DNA of 44,888 nt from Pseudomonadota bacterium (GTDB taxonomy: Bacteria > Pseudomonadota > Gammaproteobacteria > Xanthomonadales > Xanthomonadaceae). The translations under genes were made by a program, and so were the position numbers. Location: assembly GCA_023390905.1 (NCBI GenBank), contig JAEWBY010000062.1, forward strand, positions 1-44,888. The letters are read 5' to 3'. Each line of letters opens with the position of its first letter. The first letter of the stretch is position 1. Positions 24,502 through 31,444 of this stretch are shown here, piece after piece. Below the pieces are notes generated by a model that had not been told where the DNA came from, searched no databases, and was given only the letters and a program-made list of their open reading frames with translations.

Positions 24502-25340
24502 GCCGCCTGCGCCAACGCAGCCTGACCTGGCTGGTGCTGGGATTCGGCTTCGCGTTCCTGTATGTGCCGATCCTGATCCTGATGATCTATTCGTTCAACG
24601 AGTCCAGGCTCGCGACGGTGTGGTCCGGCTTCTCGGTGAAGTGGTACGGCGAACTGTTCCGCGATGATCAGATGCTGCAGGCGGCGTGGATCAGCCTGAA
24701 AATCGCGTTCTGGACCGCGACCGCCTCGGTCGTGCTCGGCACGCTCGCGGCGCTGGTGATGACGCGCATGCGGCGGTTTCCCGGCAAGACGCTGTTCGGC
24801 GCGTTGATCACCGCACCGCTGGTGATGCCGGAAGTGATCATCGGCCTGTCGATCCTGTTGATGCTGGTGTCGATGGGCGAACTGCTCGGCCTGCCGTCCA
24901 AGGGCGTGCTGGCGATCTGGATCGCGCACGTCACGCTGACCGTATCCTTCGTCACCGTGGTGATTTCCTCGCGGCTGTCCGAACTGGACAAATCGCTCGA
25001 GGAAGCGGCGATGGATCTGGGTGCGAACCGGCTGAAGGTGTTCTTCCTCATCACGCTGCCGATCATCGCTCCGGCACTGGTGTCCGGCTGGCTGCTGGCG
25101 TTCACGCTGTCGCTGGACGACGTGGTGATCGCGAGCTTCGTCTCCGGGCCCAGTTCGACCACGCTGCCGATGAAGGTGTTCTCCTCCGTGCGACTGGGCC
25201 TGAGCCCGAAGATCAACGCGCTGGCGACGCTGATGATCGTGGTGGTTGCGATCGCCGCGCTGATCGGCTGGTGGCTGATGTACCGCGAGGAAAAACGCCG
25301 CCAGCGCGACATGCAGCTTGCATTGCAGGAGAACGGCTGA
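24498..25340 (+). CDS. potI: Polyamine ABC transporter permease (SpuH/PotI)
   Basis: 280-residue inner-membrane permease, GTG start at 24498 overlapping the potH stop (GTGA). The N-terminal helix LTWLVLGFGFAFLYVPILIL leads into YSFNESRLATVWSGFSVKWY, the usual PotI/PotC opening. The EAA loop is EEAAMDLGANRLKVFFLITL. SLDDVVIASFVSGPSSTTLP near the C-terminus is conserved in polyamine permeases. Last gene of the spuABCDEFGH-like run; the next gene begins 91 bases later on the same strand. Confidence 0.95.
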   Translation: MSRLRQRSLTWLVLGFGFAFLYVPILILMIYSFNESRLATVWSGFSVKWYGELFRDDQMLQAAWISLKIAFWTATASVVLGTLAALVMTRMRRFPGKTLFGALITAPLVMPEVIIGLSILLMLVSMGELLGLPSKGVLAIWIAHVTLTVSFVTVVISSRLSELDKSLEEAAMDLGANRLKVFFLITLPIIAPALVSGWLLAFTLSLDDVVIASFVSGPSSTTLPMKVFSSVRLGLSPKINALATLMIVVVAIAALIGWWLMYREEKRRQRDMQLALQENG

Positions 25341-25431
25341 TCCGTGGTGCGCGCGTCATGCGCCGATCGTTCGGACGACGGGCCGCTCACGCATGCGGAT
25401 CGACAATGCACCATCGCAACAGGAGCCGCCT

Positions 25432-26793
25432 ATGACCGTTGAAACCATCAATCCCGCCAATGGTCGCGTGGAGTATCGGCATGCGCTGATGACCCCGGAG
25501 GAAATCGAAAGGGTGCTGGCTGCGTCGCAGCCGGCGTTCGAGGCGTGGTCCGCGCGGCTACTGGAGGAGCGCGGCCAGTTCGTGCGCCACGTGGGTGCGG
25601 AGCTGCGGCGCCGCCGCGATGACATCCAGCGCGTCATGACTGCCGAAATGGGCAAGCTGAAGAAGGAAGCCCTGGCCGAAGTCGACAAGTGCGCGGGCGC
25701 GTGCGACTACTACGCCGATCACGCGGCCGACTACCTGAAGGATCAGCCGGTCGGCACCGACGGCAGCCGCAGCTACGTGCGCTATGAGCCGATCGGCTGC
25801 GTGCTGGCGGTGATGCCGTGGAACTTCCCCATCTGGCAGGTGTTCCGTTTCCTCGCGCCGGCGCTGATGGCCGGCAATGTCGCCGTGCTCAAGCATGCGA
25901 GCAACGTGCCGCGCTGCGCCGACCTCATCGCCGAGGTGCTGCGCGAGGCCGGCATTCCGTCCGGCGTGTTCGGCGTGCTGCACATCGACAATGATCAGGC
26001 CGCCGATGTCATCCGTGATCCGCGCATCGCCGCGGTTACGCTGACCGGCAGCGAACGCGCGGGTAAATCGGTGGCCGCGACCGCCGGCAGCGTATTGAAG
26101 AAATGCGTGATGGAACTCGGTGGCAGCGATGCCTTCGTCGTGCTGGCGGATGCGGACCTGGACAAGACCGTCGCCGGCGCAGTGGCTTCCCGCTTCGGCA
26201 ATTCCGGCCAGACCTGCATCGCGGCCAAGCGTTTCATCGTGGTCGACGCCATCGCCGACGAATTCGTGCGGCGTTTCCGTGAAGCCTCCGCGCAACTGCG
26301 GCTCGGCGACCCGCAGGACGAAGCGACGACGCTGGCGCCGATGGCCCGCCAGGATCTGCGCGATGAACTGCACAAGCAGGTCAAGGCGAGCATCGATCAG
26401 GGCGCCACGCCGCTGCTGGGCTGTTCACCCGATGCGTCGTATGCGGGCTATCCGGCATCCATCCTCGATGGCGTGCGGCCCGGCATGCCGGCCTATGAAG
26501 AAGAACTGTTCGGGCCGGTGGCCAGCATCCTGCGCGTGGCCGACGAGGACGAAGCCGTGCGCGTGGCCAACGACACCAGCTTCGGCCTGGGCGGCAGCGT
26601 GTGGACGCGCGATGCCGAGCGCGGCGATCGCATCGCGCGTCGGCTGCAATGCGGCGCGGCCTTCGTCAACGCGATCGTGCGCAGCGATGTGCGACTGCCG
26701 TTCGGCGGCACCAAGCGTTCGGGGTTCGGCCGCGAGCTGGCCGAGCACGGCATCCACGAGTTCACCAACATCAAGTCGGTCTACGTGGCCTGA
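25432..26793 (+). CDS. sad: NAD(P)-dependent succinate-semialdehyde dehydrogenase (Sad/YneI type)
   Basis: 453-residue aldehyde dehydrogenase of the short Sad/YneI group, which oxidises succinate semialdehyde to succinate. Catalytic Cys262 is in FGNSGQTCIAAK; the general base Glu is in VMELGGSDAFVVL; MPWNFPIWQVFRFLAPALMAG is the cofactor region. The N-terminus ETINPANGRVEYRHALMTPEE and the C-terminus NIKSVYVA are YneI-like. RBS aggag, 7 bases before the ATG. After the polyamine permeases, it gives the last step from GABA-derived succinate semialdehyde into the TCA cycle. A GABA aminotransferase is not separately seen; one of the class III enzymes here or a gene elsewhere must supply it. Confidence 0.9.
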   Translation: MTVETINPANGRVEYRHALMTPEEIERVLAASQPAFEAWSARLLEERGQFVRHVGAELRRRRDDIQRVMTAEMGKLKKEALAEVDKCAGACDYYADHAADYLKDQPVGTDGSRSYVRYEPIGCVLAVMPWNFPIWQVFRFLAPALMAGNVAVLKHASNVPRCADLIAEVLREAGIPSGVFGVLHIDNDQAADVIRDPRIAAVTLTGSERAGKSVAATAGSVLKKCVMELGGSDAFVVLADADLDKTVAGAVASRFGNSGQTCIAAKRFIVVDAIADEFVRRFREASAQLRLGDPQDEATTLAPMARQDLRDELHKQVKASIDQGATPLLGCSPDASYAGYPASILDGVRPGMPAYEEELFGPVASILRVADEDEAVRVANDTSFGLGGSVWTRDAERGDRIARRLQCGAAFVNAIVRSDVRLPFGGTKRSGFGRELAEHGIHEFTNIKSVYVA

Positions 26794-26900
26794 GGCAGCA
26801 TCGAGAGCGATCTCCGCGCGAACTCTCTCAGGCGCCGGCCGCATTCTGCCTCGCGGCTGAAGCTCTCCTGCGACCGTGGCTTGCAGGGCCTTCCAGGCCC
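26792..26900 (+). other. Structured stretch between sad and pirin
   Basis: Nested inverted repeats: GAGGCAG (26792-26798) pairs with CTGCCTC (26846-26852), enclosing GAGAG (26803-26807) with CTCTC (26823-26827). A separate stem GGGCCT-tcc-AGGCCC follows at 26886-26900. It could end the sad transcript or form a leader. No T-run. The rest of this 255-base gap shows only a good RBS (aggagg) before pirin. Confidence 0.4.
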
Positions 26901-27048
26901 GACGTTCAGGGCCCGCCGTCGCCGAGGCCACCTGTGCCGAAGGGCGCTGGCGCACCAGGGTTCCATCGCTGGAACGGAAGGTTGATGCCGTGGCCGTTTG
27001 GTTTTGCGTCAACCGGTGCCATCTTTGCGCTCATTCCCAGGAGGCTCC

Positions 27049-27909
27049 ATGACCACGCTGACCGACATCCAACCCGCGAGCGTGCTTCGCACGGTGCGCG
27101 GCCGCGCCACTTCCGACGGCGCCGGCGTCAAGCTGACGCGCGTCATCGGCGGCCCGGATCTGCCTGATCTGGATCCCTTCCTGCTGCTGGACGAATTCGG
27201 CACCGACCGGGCCGAGGATTACATCGCAGGCTTTCCGGAGCATCCGCATCGTGGCTTCGAGACCGTGACCTACATGCTCGATGGCCGCATGCGCCATCGC
27301 GACAACCACGGCAACGAAGGTCTGCTGACGCCGGGTTCGGTGCAGTGGATGACGGCCGGTCGCGGCTTGATCCATTCGGAAATGCCGGAGCAGGAGTCCG
27401 GGCGCATGCGCGGTTTCCAGTTGTGGGTCAATCTGCCGGCACGCGAGAAGATGACGCCGCCGCGCTACCAGGAATTCGCGCCCGATCGCATTCCCGTCAA
27501 GCAGGTCGCCGAAGGCATCAGCGTCAAGGTGATAGCCGGGCAGGTGGATGGCTTGCAGGGGCCAATCTCGCAGCCGGCCACGGATCCGCTGTACTTCGAC
27601 ATCACGCTCGATGCCGGCAAGACCTGGCAGTTCGATTTGCCCGAGGGTCACAACGCGTTCGCCTACGCCTTCGAGGGTGCGGCGACGATCGGCGAAGGTG
27701 ATGAAGCGCGCGCGCTGGAAACGCAGGAGCTGGCCGTGCTCGGTGGCGGCGTTCGCCTCCGGTTGCGCGCAGGCAATCAGGGTGCGCGCCTGATCCTCAT
27801 CGCGGGCCGTCCACTGCGCGAACCGGTGGTGCGGCATGGCCCCTTCGTGATGAACAGCAAGCAGGAAATCCTGCAGGCCTTCGTGGATTTCCAGGAAGGC
27901 AAGTTCTGA
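27049..27909 (+). CDS. Pirin family protein 1
   Basis: 286-residue bicupin of the pirin family. Metal ligands are His65 and His67 (PEHPHRGFET), His109 and Glu111 (GLIHSEMPE), matching the quercetinase-type site of human pirin and E. coli YhhW. The second cupin (about 190-286) lacks a complete metal site, as usual. The IVHSEMP-like strand and GFQLWVNLPAREKM are diagnostic. Activity could be quercetin-type dioxygenase or a redox-linked regulatory role. ATG at 27049 has aggagg 6 bases upstream. It ends at a bidirectional terminator and faces the aquaporin gene; a second pirin of identical length lies beyond the aquaporin. Confidence 0.93.
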   Translation: MTTLTDIQPASVLRTVRGRATSDGAGVKLTRVIGGPDLPDLDPFLLLDEFGTDRAEDYIAGFPEHPHRGFETVTYMLDGRMRHRDNHGNEGLLTPGSVQWMTAGRGLIHSEMPEQESGRMRGFQLWVNLPAREKMTPPRYQEFAPDRIPVKQVAEGISVKVIAGQVDGLQGPISQPATDPLYFDITLDAGKTWQFDLPEGHNAFAYAFEGAATIGEGDEARALETQELAVLGGGVRLRLRAGNQGARLILIAGRPLREPVVRHGPFVMNSKQEILQAFVDFQEGKF

Positions 27910-27933
27910 CTGGCCGCCGCTGCGCGGAAAAGA

Positions 27934-27961
27934 AAAGCCGGGCATTGCCCGGCTTTCTTTC
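27934..27961. terminator. Rho-independent bidirectional terminator
   Basis: AAAGCCGGGCA (27934-27944) and TGCCCGGCTTT (27946-27956) form an 11-bp arm pair with A-tract before and T-rich sequence after (ctttctttc). It lies 25 bases after the pirin stop and about 34 before the aquaporin stop, serving both convergent genes. Confidence 0.9.
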
Positions 27962-27994
27962 ATGCGTGGGTGGGTGGAGGCGAAGGACGCCCGG

Positions 27995-28708
27995 TCATTC
28001 CCTGCCGAGCCACTTGTAGATCGTGCCGCCGAGCAGGCCACCAAGGATCGGCGCCACCCAGAACAGCCAGAGCTGGCCCATCGCATTCGGACCGGCAAAC
28101 AGCGCCACGGCCGTCGAACGCGCCGGGTTGACCGACGTGTTGGTCACCGGAATGCTGATGAGGTGGATCAGCGTCAGCGCCAGGCCGATGGCGATCGGTG
28201 CGAATCCAGCCGGGGCGCGGGCATGGGTCGACCCCATGATCACGAGCAGGAAGAACGCGGTCAGCACCACTTCGATCAGGAACGCGGCGGCGACGGTGTA
28301 GCCGCCCGGCGACATGTCCCCGTAACCGTTGCTTGCAAACGCACCGGCCGCATTCGGATCGATGGCGAAGCCGGCGTGGCCCTGGGCGATCTGCAACAGG
28401 ATGAAAGCGGCTGCGATGCCGCCAATCACCTGCGCCACGATGTAGGGGATCAGGTCACGCGTGGGGAAGCGACCACTGGCCCACAGGCCGAAACTCACCG
28501 CCGGATTGAAGTGGCCGCCGGAGATATGGCCGAATGCGTACGCGCCGGTCAGCACGGTCAGGCCGAACGCCAGTGACACACCGGCGAAGCCGATGCCGAG
28601 CGGATTGGCGTCGCCGCCGAACTTGGCTGCCAGCACTGCACTCCCGCAGCCACCGAGTATGAGCCAGAACGTGCCGAGAAATTCGGCCACGAATTTTTTG
28701 AGGTTCAT
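27995..28708 (-). CDS. aqpZ: Aquaporin Z
   Basis: 237-residue major intrinsic protein with six transmembrane helices and two half-helix NPA loops: HFNPAVSFG (NPA 68-70) and TSVNPARSTAV (NPA 194-196, Arg197 of the selectivity filter). His182 in the fifth helix (TLIHLISIPV) and Phe near residue 50 fit the narrow water-selective filter of AqpZ. It passes water across the inner membrane during osmotic change. ATG at 28708 preceded by gggag; the ORF upstream is not AqpZ-like. The 132-base gap upstream is strikingly AT-rich for this genome and probably contains its promoter, though no strong -35/-10 pair can be named. Confidence 0.96.
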   Translation of the reverse strand: MNLKKFVAEFLGTFWLILGGCGSAVLAAKFGGDANPLGIGFAGVSLAFGLTVLTGAYAFGHISGGHFNPAVSFGLWASGRFPTRDLIPYIVAQVIGGIAAAFILLQIAQGHAGFAIDPNAAGAFASNGYGDMSPGGYTVAAAFLIEVVLTAFFLLVIMGSTHARAPAGFAPIAIGLALTLIHLISIPVTNTSVNPARSTAVALFAGPNAMGQLWLFWVAPILGGLLGGTIYKWLGRE

Positions 28709-28840
28709 GGTTACTCCCAGGATTTGAACCGTCGTTCGACGGCGCGCAGAAAAATAGCGCATATCCCGGGATTTTGTATCGCTTGCCGATAATAACTGTA
28801 GTAACTCACATTACCCGCGGACAATGCGTCGGGAACCGGA

Positions 28841-29701
28841 TCAATGATCCGGCAATGGGATGAATTCCGTCTCGCCGGCGATGTGTCCGAATCGTTCTGC
28901 GCGCCAGTCCTGCTTGGCCTGTTCGATGCGTTCCTTCGAACTGGAGACGAAGTTCCACCACATGTGGCGTGGTGCATCCAGCGGCTCGCCACCGAGCAGC
29001 AGCGCCTTCACCGGCGTCTTCGCGCGCAGCCGCGCGCGGCTTCCGCGATCGAGCACGACCAGATGCTTTTCCGGAATGTCCGCGCCATCCAGTTGCGCAT
29101 CGCCCTCGAGAATGTAGATCGCACGTTCGATGTGGCGATCATCGATCAGGTGTTCGGCTTCGGCGTCCAGATCCAGTGCGACGTTGAACGTGTCGGCGAA
29201 TACCTTGACCGGTGATTCCTCGTCGTAGGCGCGCCCGGCGATGACGCGCAGCCAGACACCATCGTGGCGCCGTTGCGGCAGCGTCGCGCCCTTGTGGTGA
29301 TGGAACTCGGGCGCGACTTCCTCGAATGCCTTCGGCAGCGCGACCCAGGTCTGCATGCCGTGCAGCGGATGGGGGTGGGCGCGCACATCGGACGGCGTAC
29401 GTTCGGAGTGCGCGATGCCGCGACCGGCCGTCATCCAGTTGACGTCGCCTGGCACGATGACCTGTTCCGAGCCCAGCGTGTCCTTGTGGTGGATCGCGCC
29501 GCTCCACAGATAGGTGACGGTGGCCAGACCGATATGCGGATGCGGCCGGACATCGACGCCGCGGCCTTCGTCGAACGTGGCCGGGCCCATGTGATCGACG
29601 AACACGAACGGTCCGACGCTGCGCGCCTGCAGGCTCGGAACGGCGCGGCGTACCTGGAAGCCGCCGAGGTCATGGACGCGGGGAGAAATGATCGTGGTCA
29701 T
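28841..29701 (-). CDS. Pirin family protein 2
   Basis: 286-residue pirin bicupin. Ligands are His54 and His56 (RPHPHIGLATV), His98 and Glu100 (RGIAHSERTP). The N-terminal DLGGFQVRRAVPSLQARSVGPF and the GPATFDEG segment are characteristic of the YhhW/PA-type pirins. It is clearly diverged from the copy at 27049 although the lengths are identical, so it is an older paralog, not a recent duplicate. ATG at 29701 gives the canonical start; a longer ORF upstream is not similar. It is on the same strand as aqpZ, with 132 bases between them. Confidence 0.93.
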   Translation of the reverse strand: MTTIISPRVHDLGGFQVRRAVPSLQARSVGPFVFVDHMGPATFDEGRGVDVRPHPHIGLATVTYLWSGAIHHKDTLGSEQVIVPGDVNWMTAGRGIAHSERTPSDVRAHPHPLHGMQTWVALPKAFEEVAPEFHHHKGATLPQRRHDGVWLRVIAGRAYDEESPVKVFADTFNVALDLDAEAEHLIDDRHIERAIYILEGDAQLDGADIPEKHLVVLDRGSRARLRAKTPVKALLLGGEPLDAPRHMWWNFVSSSKERIEQAKQDWRAERFGHIAGETEFIPLPDH

Positions 29702-29828
29702 CGGGCAGGCCTCGTGGAAGACCGCGCCAGAATGGCACAGCCCGTGCGCCGGATCGGCCTGCGTGCCGCAACGGATTGTCGCGATTCGCGGGGCGTGGCG
29801 GCGAACGCTGGCCGGCGTGGCTGCGGAC

Positions 29829-30689
29829 TCAGCGCGCATGCGCATGTGGTTCTTCGTCGCGGATGCGCAGGAAGCGGGCGAATCGCGGCAGGCCCTGCCG
29901 GGTCAGGCCGCTGTAGCGGAACGTCACCCGGCTGCCGATCGGCGGCGGATGTTCGCGCTGCGCATCGGTGAAGCCGATGCCGAGGCGGAACCGTCGGCCG
30001 GTGTCCATCTGCACCTCCAGCGCACCCAGGCGCCCGGCGTGGCGGCCGCGGCCGGGCAGATGCGCGATCACGCGCGCGTCGGCATCCTCGAATGGCTTCA
30101 GCTTCATCAGCGCTTCGCTGCGCCCCGGCGCGTAATGCGCGTTCTGGTGGTGCAGCATCAGGCCTTCGCCGCCGGCTGCGACAATTGCCTTCAGTCCGGC
30201 TTGCAGTCGCGCTGCGTCCTGGACCCGGTACTGGGCGATTGGCTTCAACCAGCCGGGCGCCGCGGGCGTTCGCAACATCGCCCGCATGCGCTGGACGCGC
30301 GCGCCGAAAGGGCCGGGGTGGGCGGGCAGGTCGAACACCATGAAATGCACCTGGCGCCATCCGGCATTGGCCGGTTCGCCGGTGCGGACCAGCGCACTGA
30401 CTTCATCGAACCGGCCGCGTGCGATCCAAAGTTCTCCATCCATCGGTTCGGCAGGCCAGCCGTGCAGGAACCACTGCGGCGCCTGGATCGTTTCACCGCC
30501 GCGCGTGATCAGGCGATGGCCGTCCCAGCGTGCACGCACGCCGTCGAGTTTTTCGCTGACCCAGTAGTCGGCCACGTCCGCCGCATCGCGCCACGGCGTG
30601 GCGAGCATCAACGCCGGCCGCTCACCGGCATGCAGCCAGGGAGTGAACAGCAGCCAGAGCAGCCACAGCCATGAACGGTGCGATTGCAT
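29829..30689 (-). CDS. Exported ATP-dependent DNA ligase (Lig E type)
   Basis: 286-residue minimal ATP-dependent DNA ligase. Nucleotidyltransferase motif I is SEKLDGVRARWDG with adenylated Lys47; motif III FMVFDLP; motif IV AGGEGLMLH; motif V LMKLKPFEDADA. A compact OB-fold follows (about 200-286). The first 21 residues (RSWLWLLWLLFTPWLHA, then GE) look like a Sec signal peptide with cleavage after LHA. Lig E enzymes of Haemophilus, Neisseria and others are periplasmic and have been linked to DNA uptake; that link for this organism is inference. A strong hairpin overlapping the ribosome binding site lies directly before the ATG. Confidence 0.92.
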   Translation of the reverse strand: MQSHRSWLWLLWLLFTPWLHAGERPALMLATPWRDAADVADYWVSEKLDGVRARWDGHRLITRGGETIQAPQWFLHGWPAEPMDGELWIARGRFDEVSALVRTGEPANAGWRQVHFMVFDLPAHPGPFGARVQRMRAMLRTPAAPGWLKPIAQYRVQDAARLQAGLKAIVAAGGEGLMLHHQNAHYAPGRSEALMKLKPFEDADARVIAHLPGRGRHAGRLGALEVQMDTGRRFRLGIGFTDAQREHPPPIGSRVTFRYSGLTRQGLPRFARFLRIRDEEPHAHAR

Positions 30690-30690
30690 T

Positions 30691-30716
30691 GTCGTTCCTC
30701 CGAAGTCGGAGGCGAC
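30691..30716 (-). promoter_or_regulatory. RBS-sequestering hairpin of ligase mRNA
   Basis: Minus-strand mRNA reads GTCG-CCTCCGA-CT-TCGGAGG-AA-CGAC, ending just before the A that precedes the ATG. The Shine-Dalgarno GGAGG is the 3' arm of the 6-7 bp inner stem, extended by a 4-bp outer stem. Translation should be low unless the stem opens. Confidence 0.6.
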
Positions 30717-30791
30717 AGCTTCGTCGGAACGCGTCGATCGCGTCGTCAGCGGGCGGCTGAACTGGCGCTCGGTGCGATACCGAATGTTCCG

Positions 30792-31310
30792 TCAGTAACG
30801 ACTGACCTCGACCCGCACCGCACCGTCCGGCGCGATATGCACGCGGGTCAGTCGGCCGTATTCCTCGTCGCTCATCGGCGGGGCGGGTTGCCCGGAAAGC
30901 GCGCTCACCAGATCCGGGATGGTGTTGCTGTGCCCCACGATCAGCACGGTGCCGCGATGATGATCGCGCCGCCATTGCGCGGCGATTTCAGCCGCCGGCC
31001 CGCGCGCGTAATAGCGCGTCAGCGTAACGTGGTGCGCATCGGCGGTGGGCTGGGCGGTCTGCGCGGTGCGGCGGTATTCGGTGACGTGGATGGCCGTCAC
31101 CGGCGCCTGCGCCAGTTGCGCGGCCAGTCGCTGCGCGCGTGCGCGCCCGGCTTCGGACAGGGCGGGATCCTCGGGATCGTCGGTGGCTTTTTCCGCGTGC
31201 CGCACCAGCACGAACGTCACGCCGTCATTCATCGATGGCGGCAGCGACGCGCAGGCCGAAAGCAGCGCCGTCAACAGGAGCGAAAGCAGGACAAGGGCGA
31301 CACGGGACAT
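30792..31310 (-). CDS. Lipoprotein histidine phosphatase (phosphoglycerate mutase-like)
   Basis: 172-residue histidine phosphatase (branch 1) protein. It has a lipoprotein signal ending in LLSAC with Cys20. The catalytic loop is FVLVRHAEKA (nucleophile His in the RH pair), the second histidine is in LIVGHSNTIPD, and TEYRRTAQTAQPTA is the phosphate-binding arginine region. RHAEK with GHSN places it in the SixA/Ais-like small phosphatase group. As a membrane-anchored periplasmic protein it may act on lipid A, sugar phosphates or phosphoproteins; the substrate is unknown. It lies upstream of the exported ligase on the same strand, divergent from the PLD-family gene. Confidence 0.88.
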   Translation of the reverse strand: MSRVALVLLSLLLTALLSACASLPPSMNDGVTFVLVRHAEKATDDPEDPALSEAGRARAQRLAAQLAQAPVTAIHVTEYRRTAQTAQPTADAHHVTLTRYYARGPAAEIAAQWRRDHHRGTVLIVGHSNTIPDLVSALSGQPAPPMSDEEYGRLTRVHIAPDGAVRVEVSRY

Positions 31311-31444
31311 GGGCGCGGCCAGACAGGGCGGACGGGGCGAGCATAGGCCATGCGCCGGCTGCGCACACGTGGAGGCTTCTTCATTCCGCCGCCGCCGTCG
31401 GGCGACTAGACTCCGGGTCTGGCTCAGGGAACCTGTACGCACGC

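Noticed and set aside
26823..26960. Words resembling glycine riboswitch pieces (aactctctcagg at 26821 and tgccgaagg near 26936)
   Set aside because: They occur in the wrong order and spacing for a glycine aptamer, and neither neighbour (sad, pirin) is a glycine-related gene.
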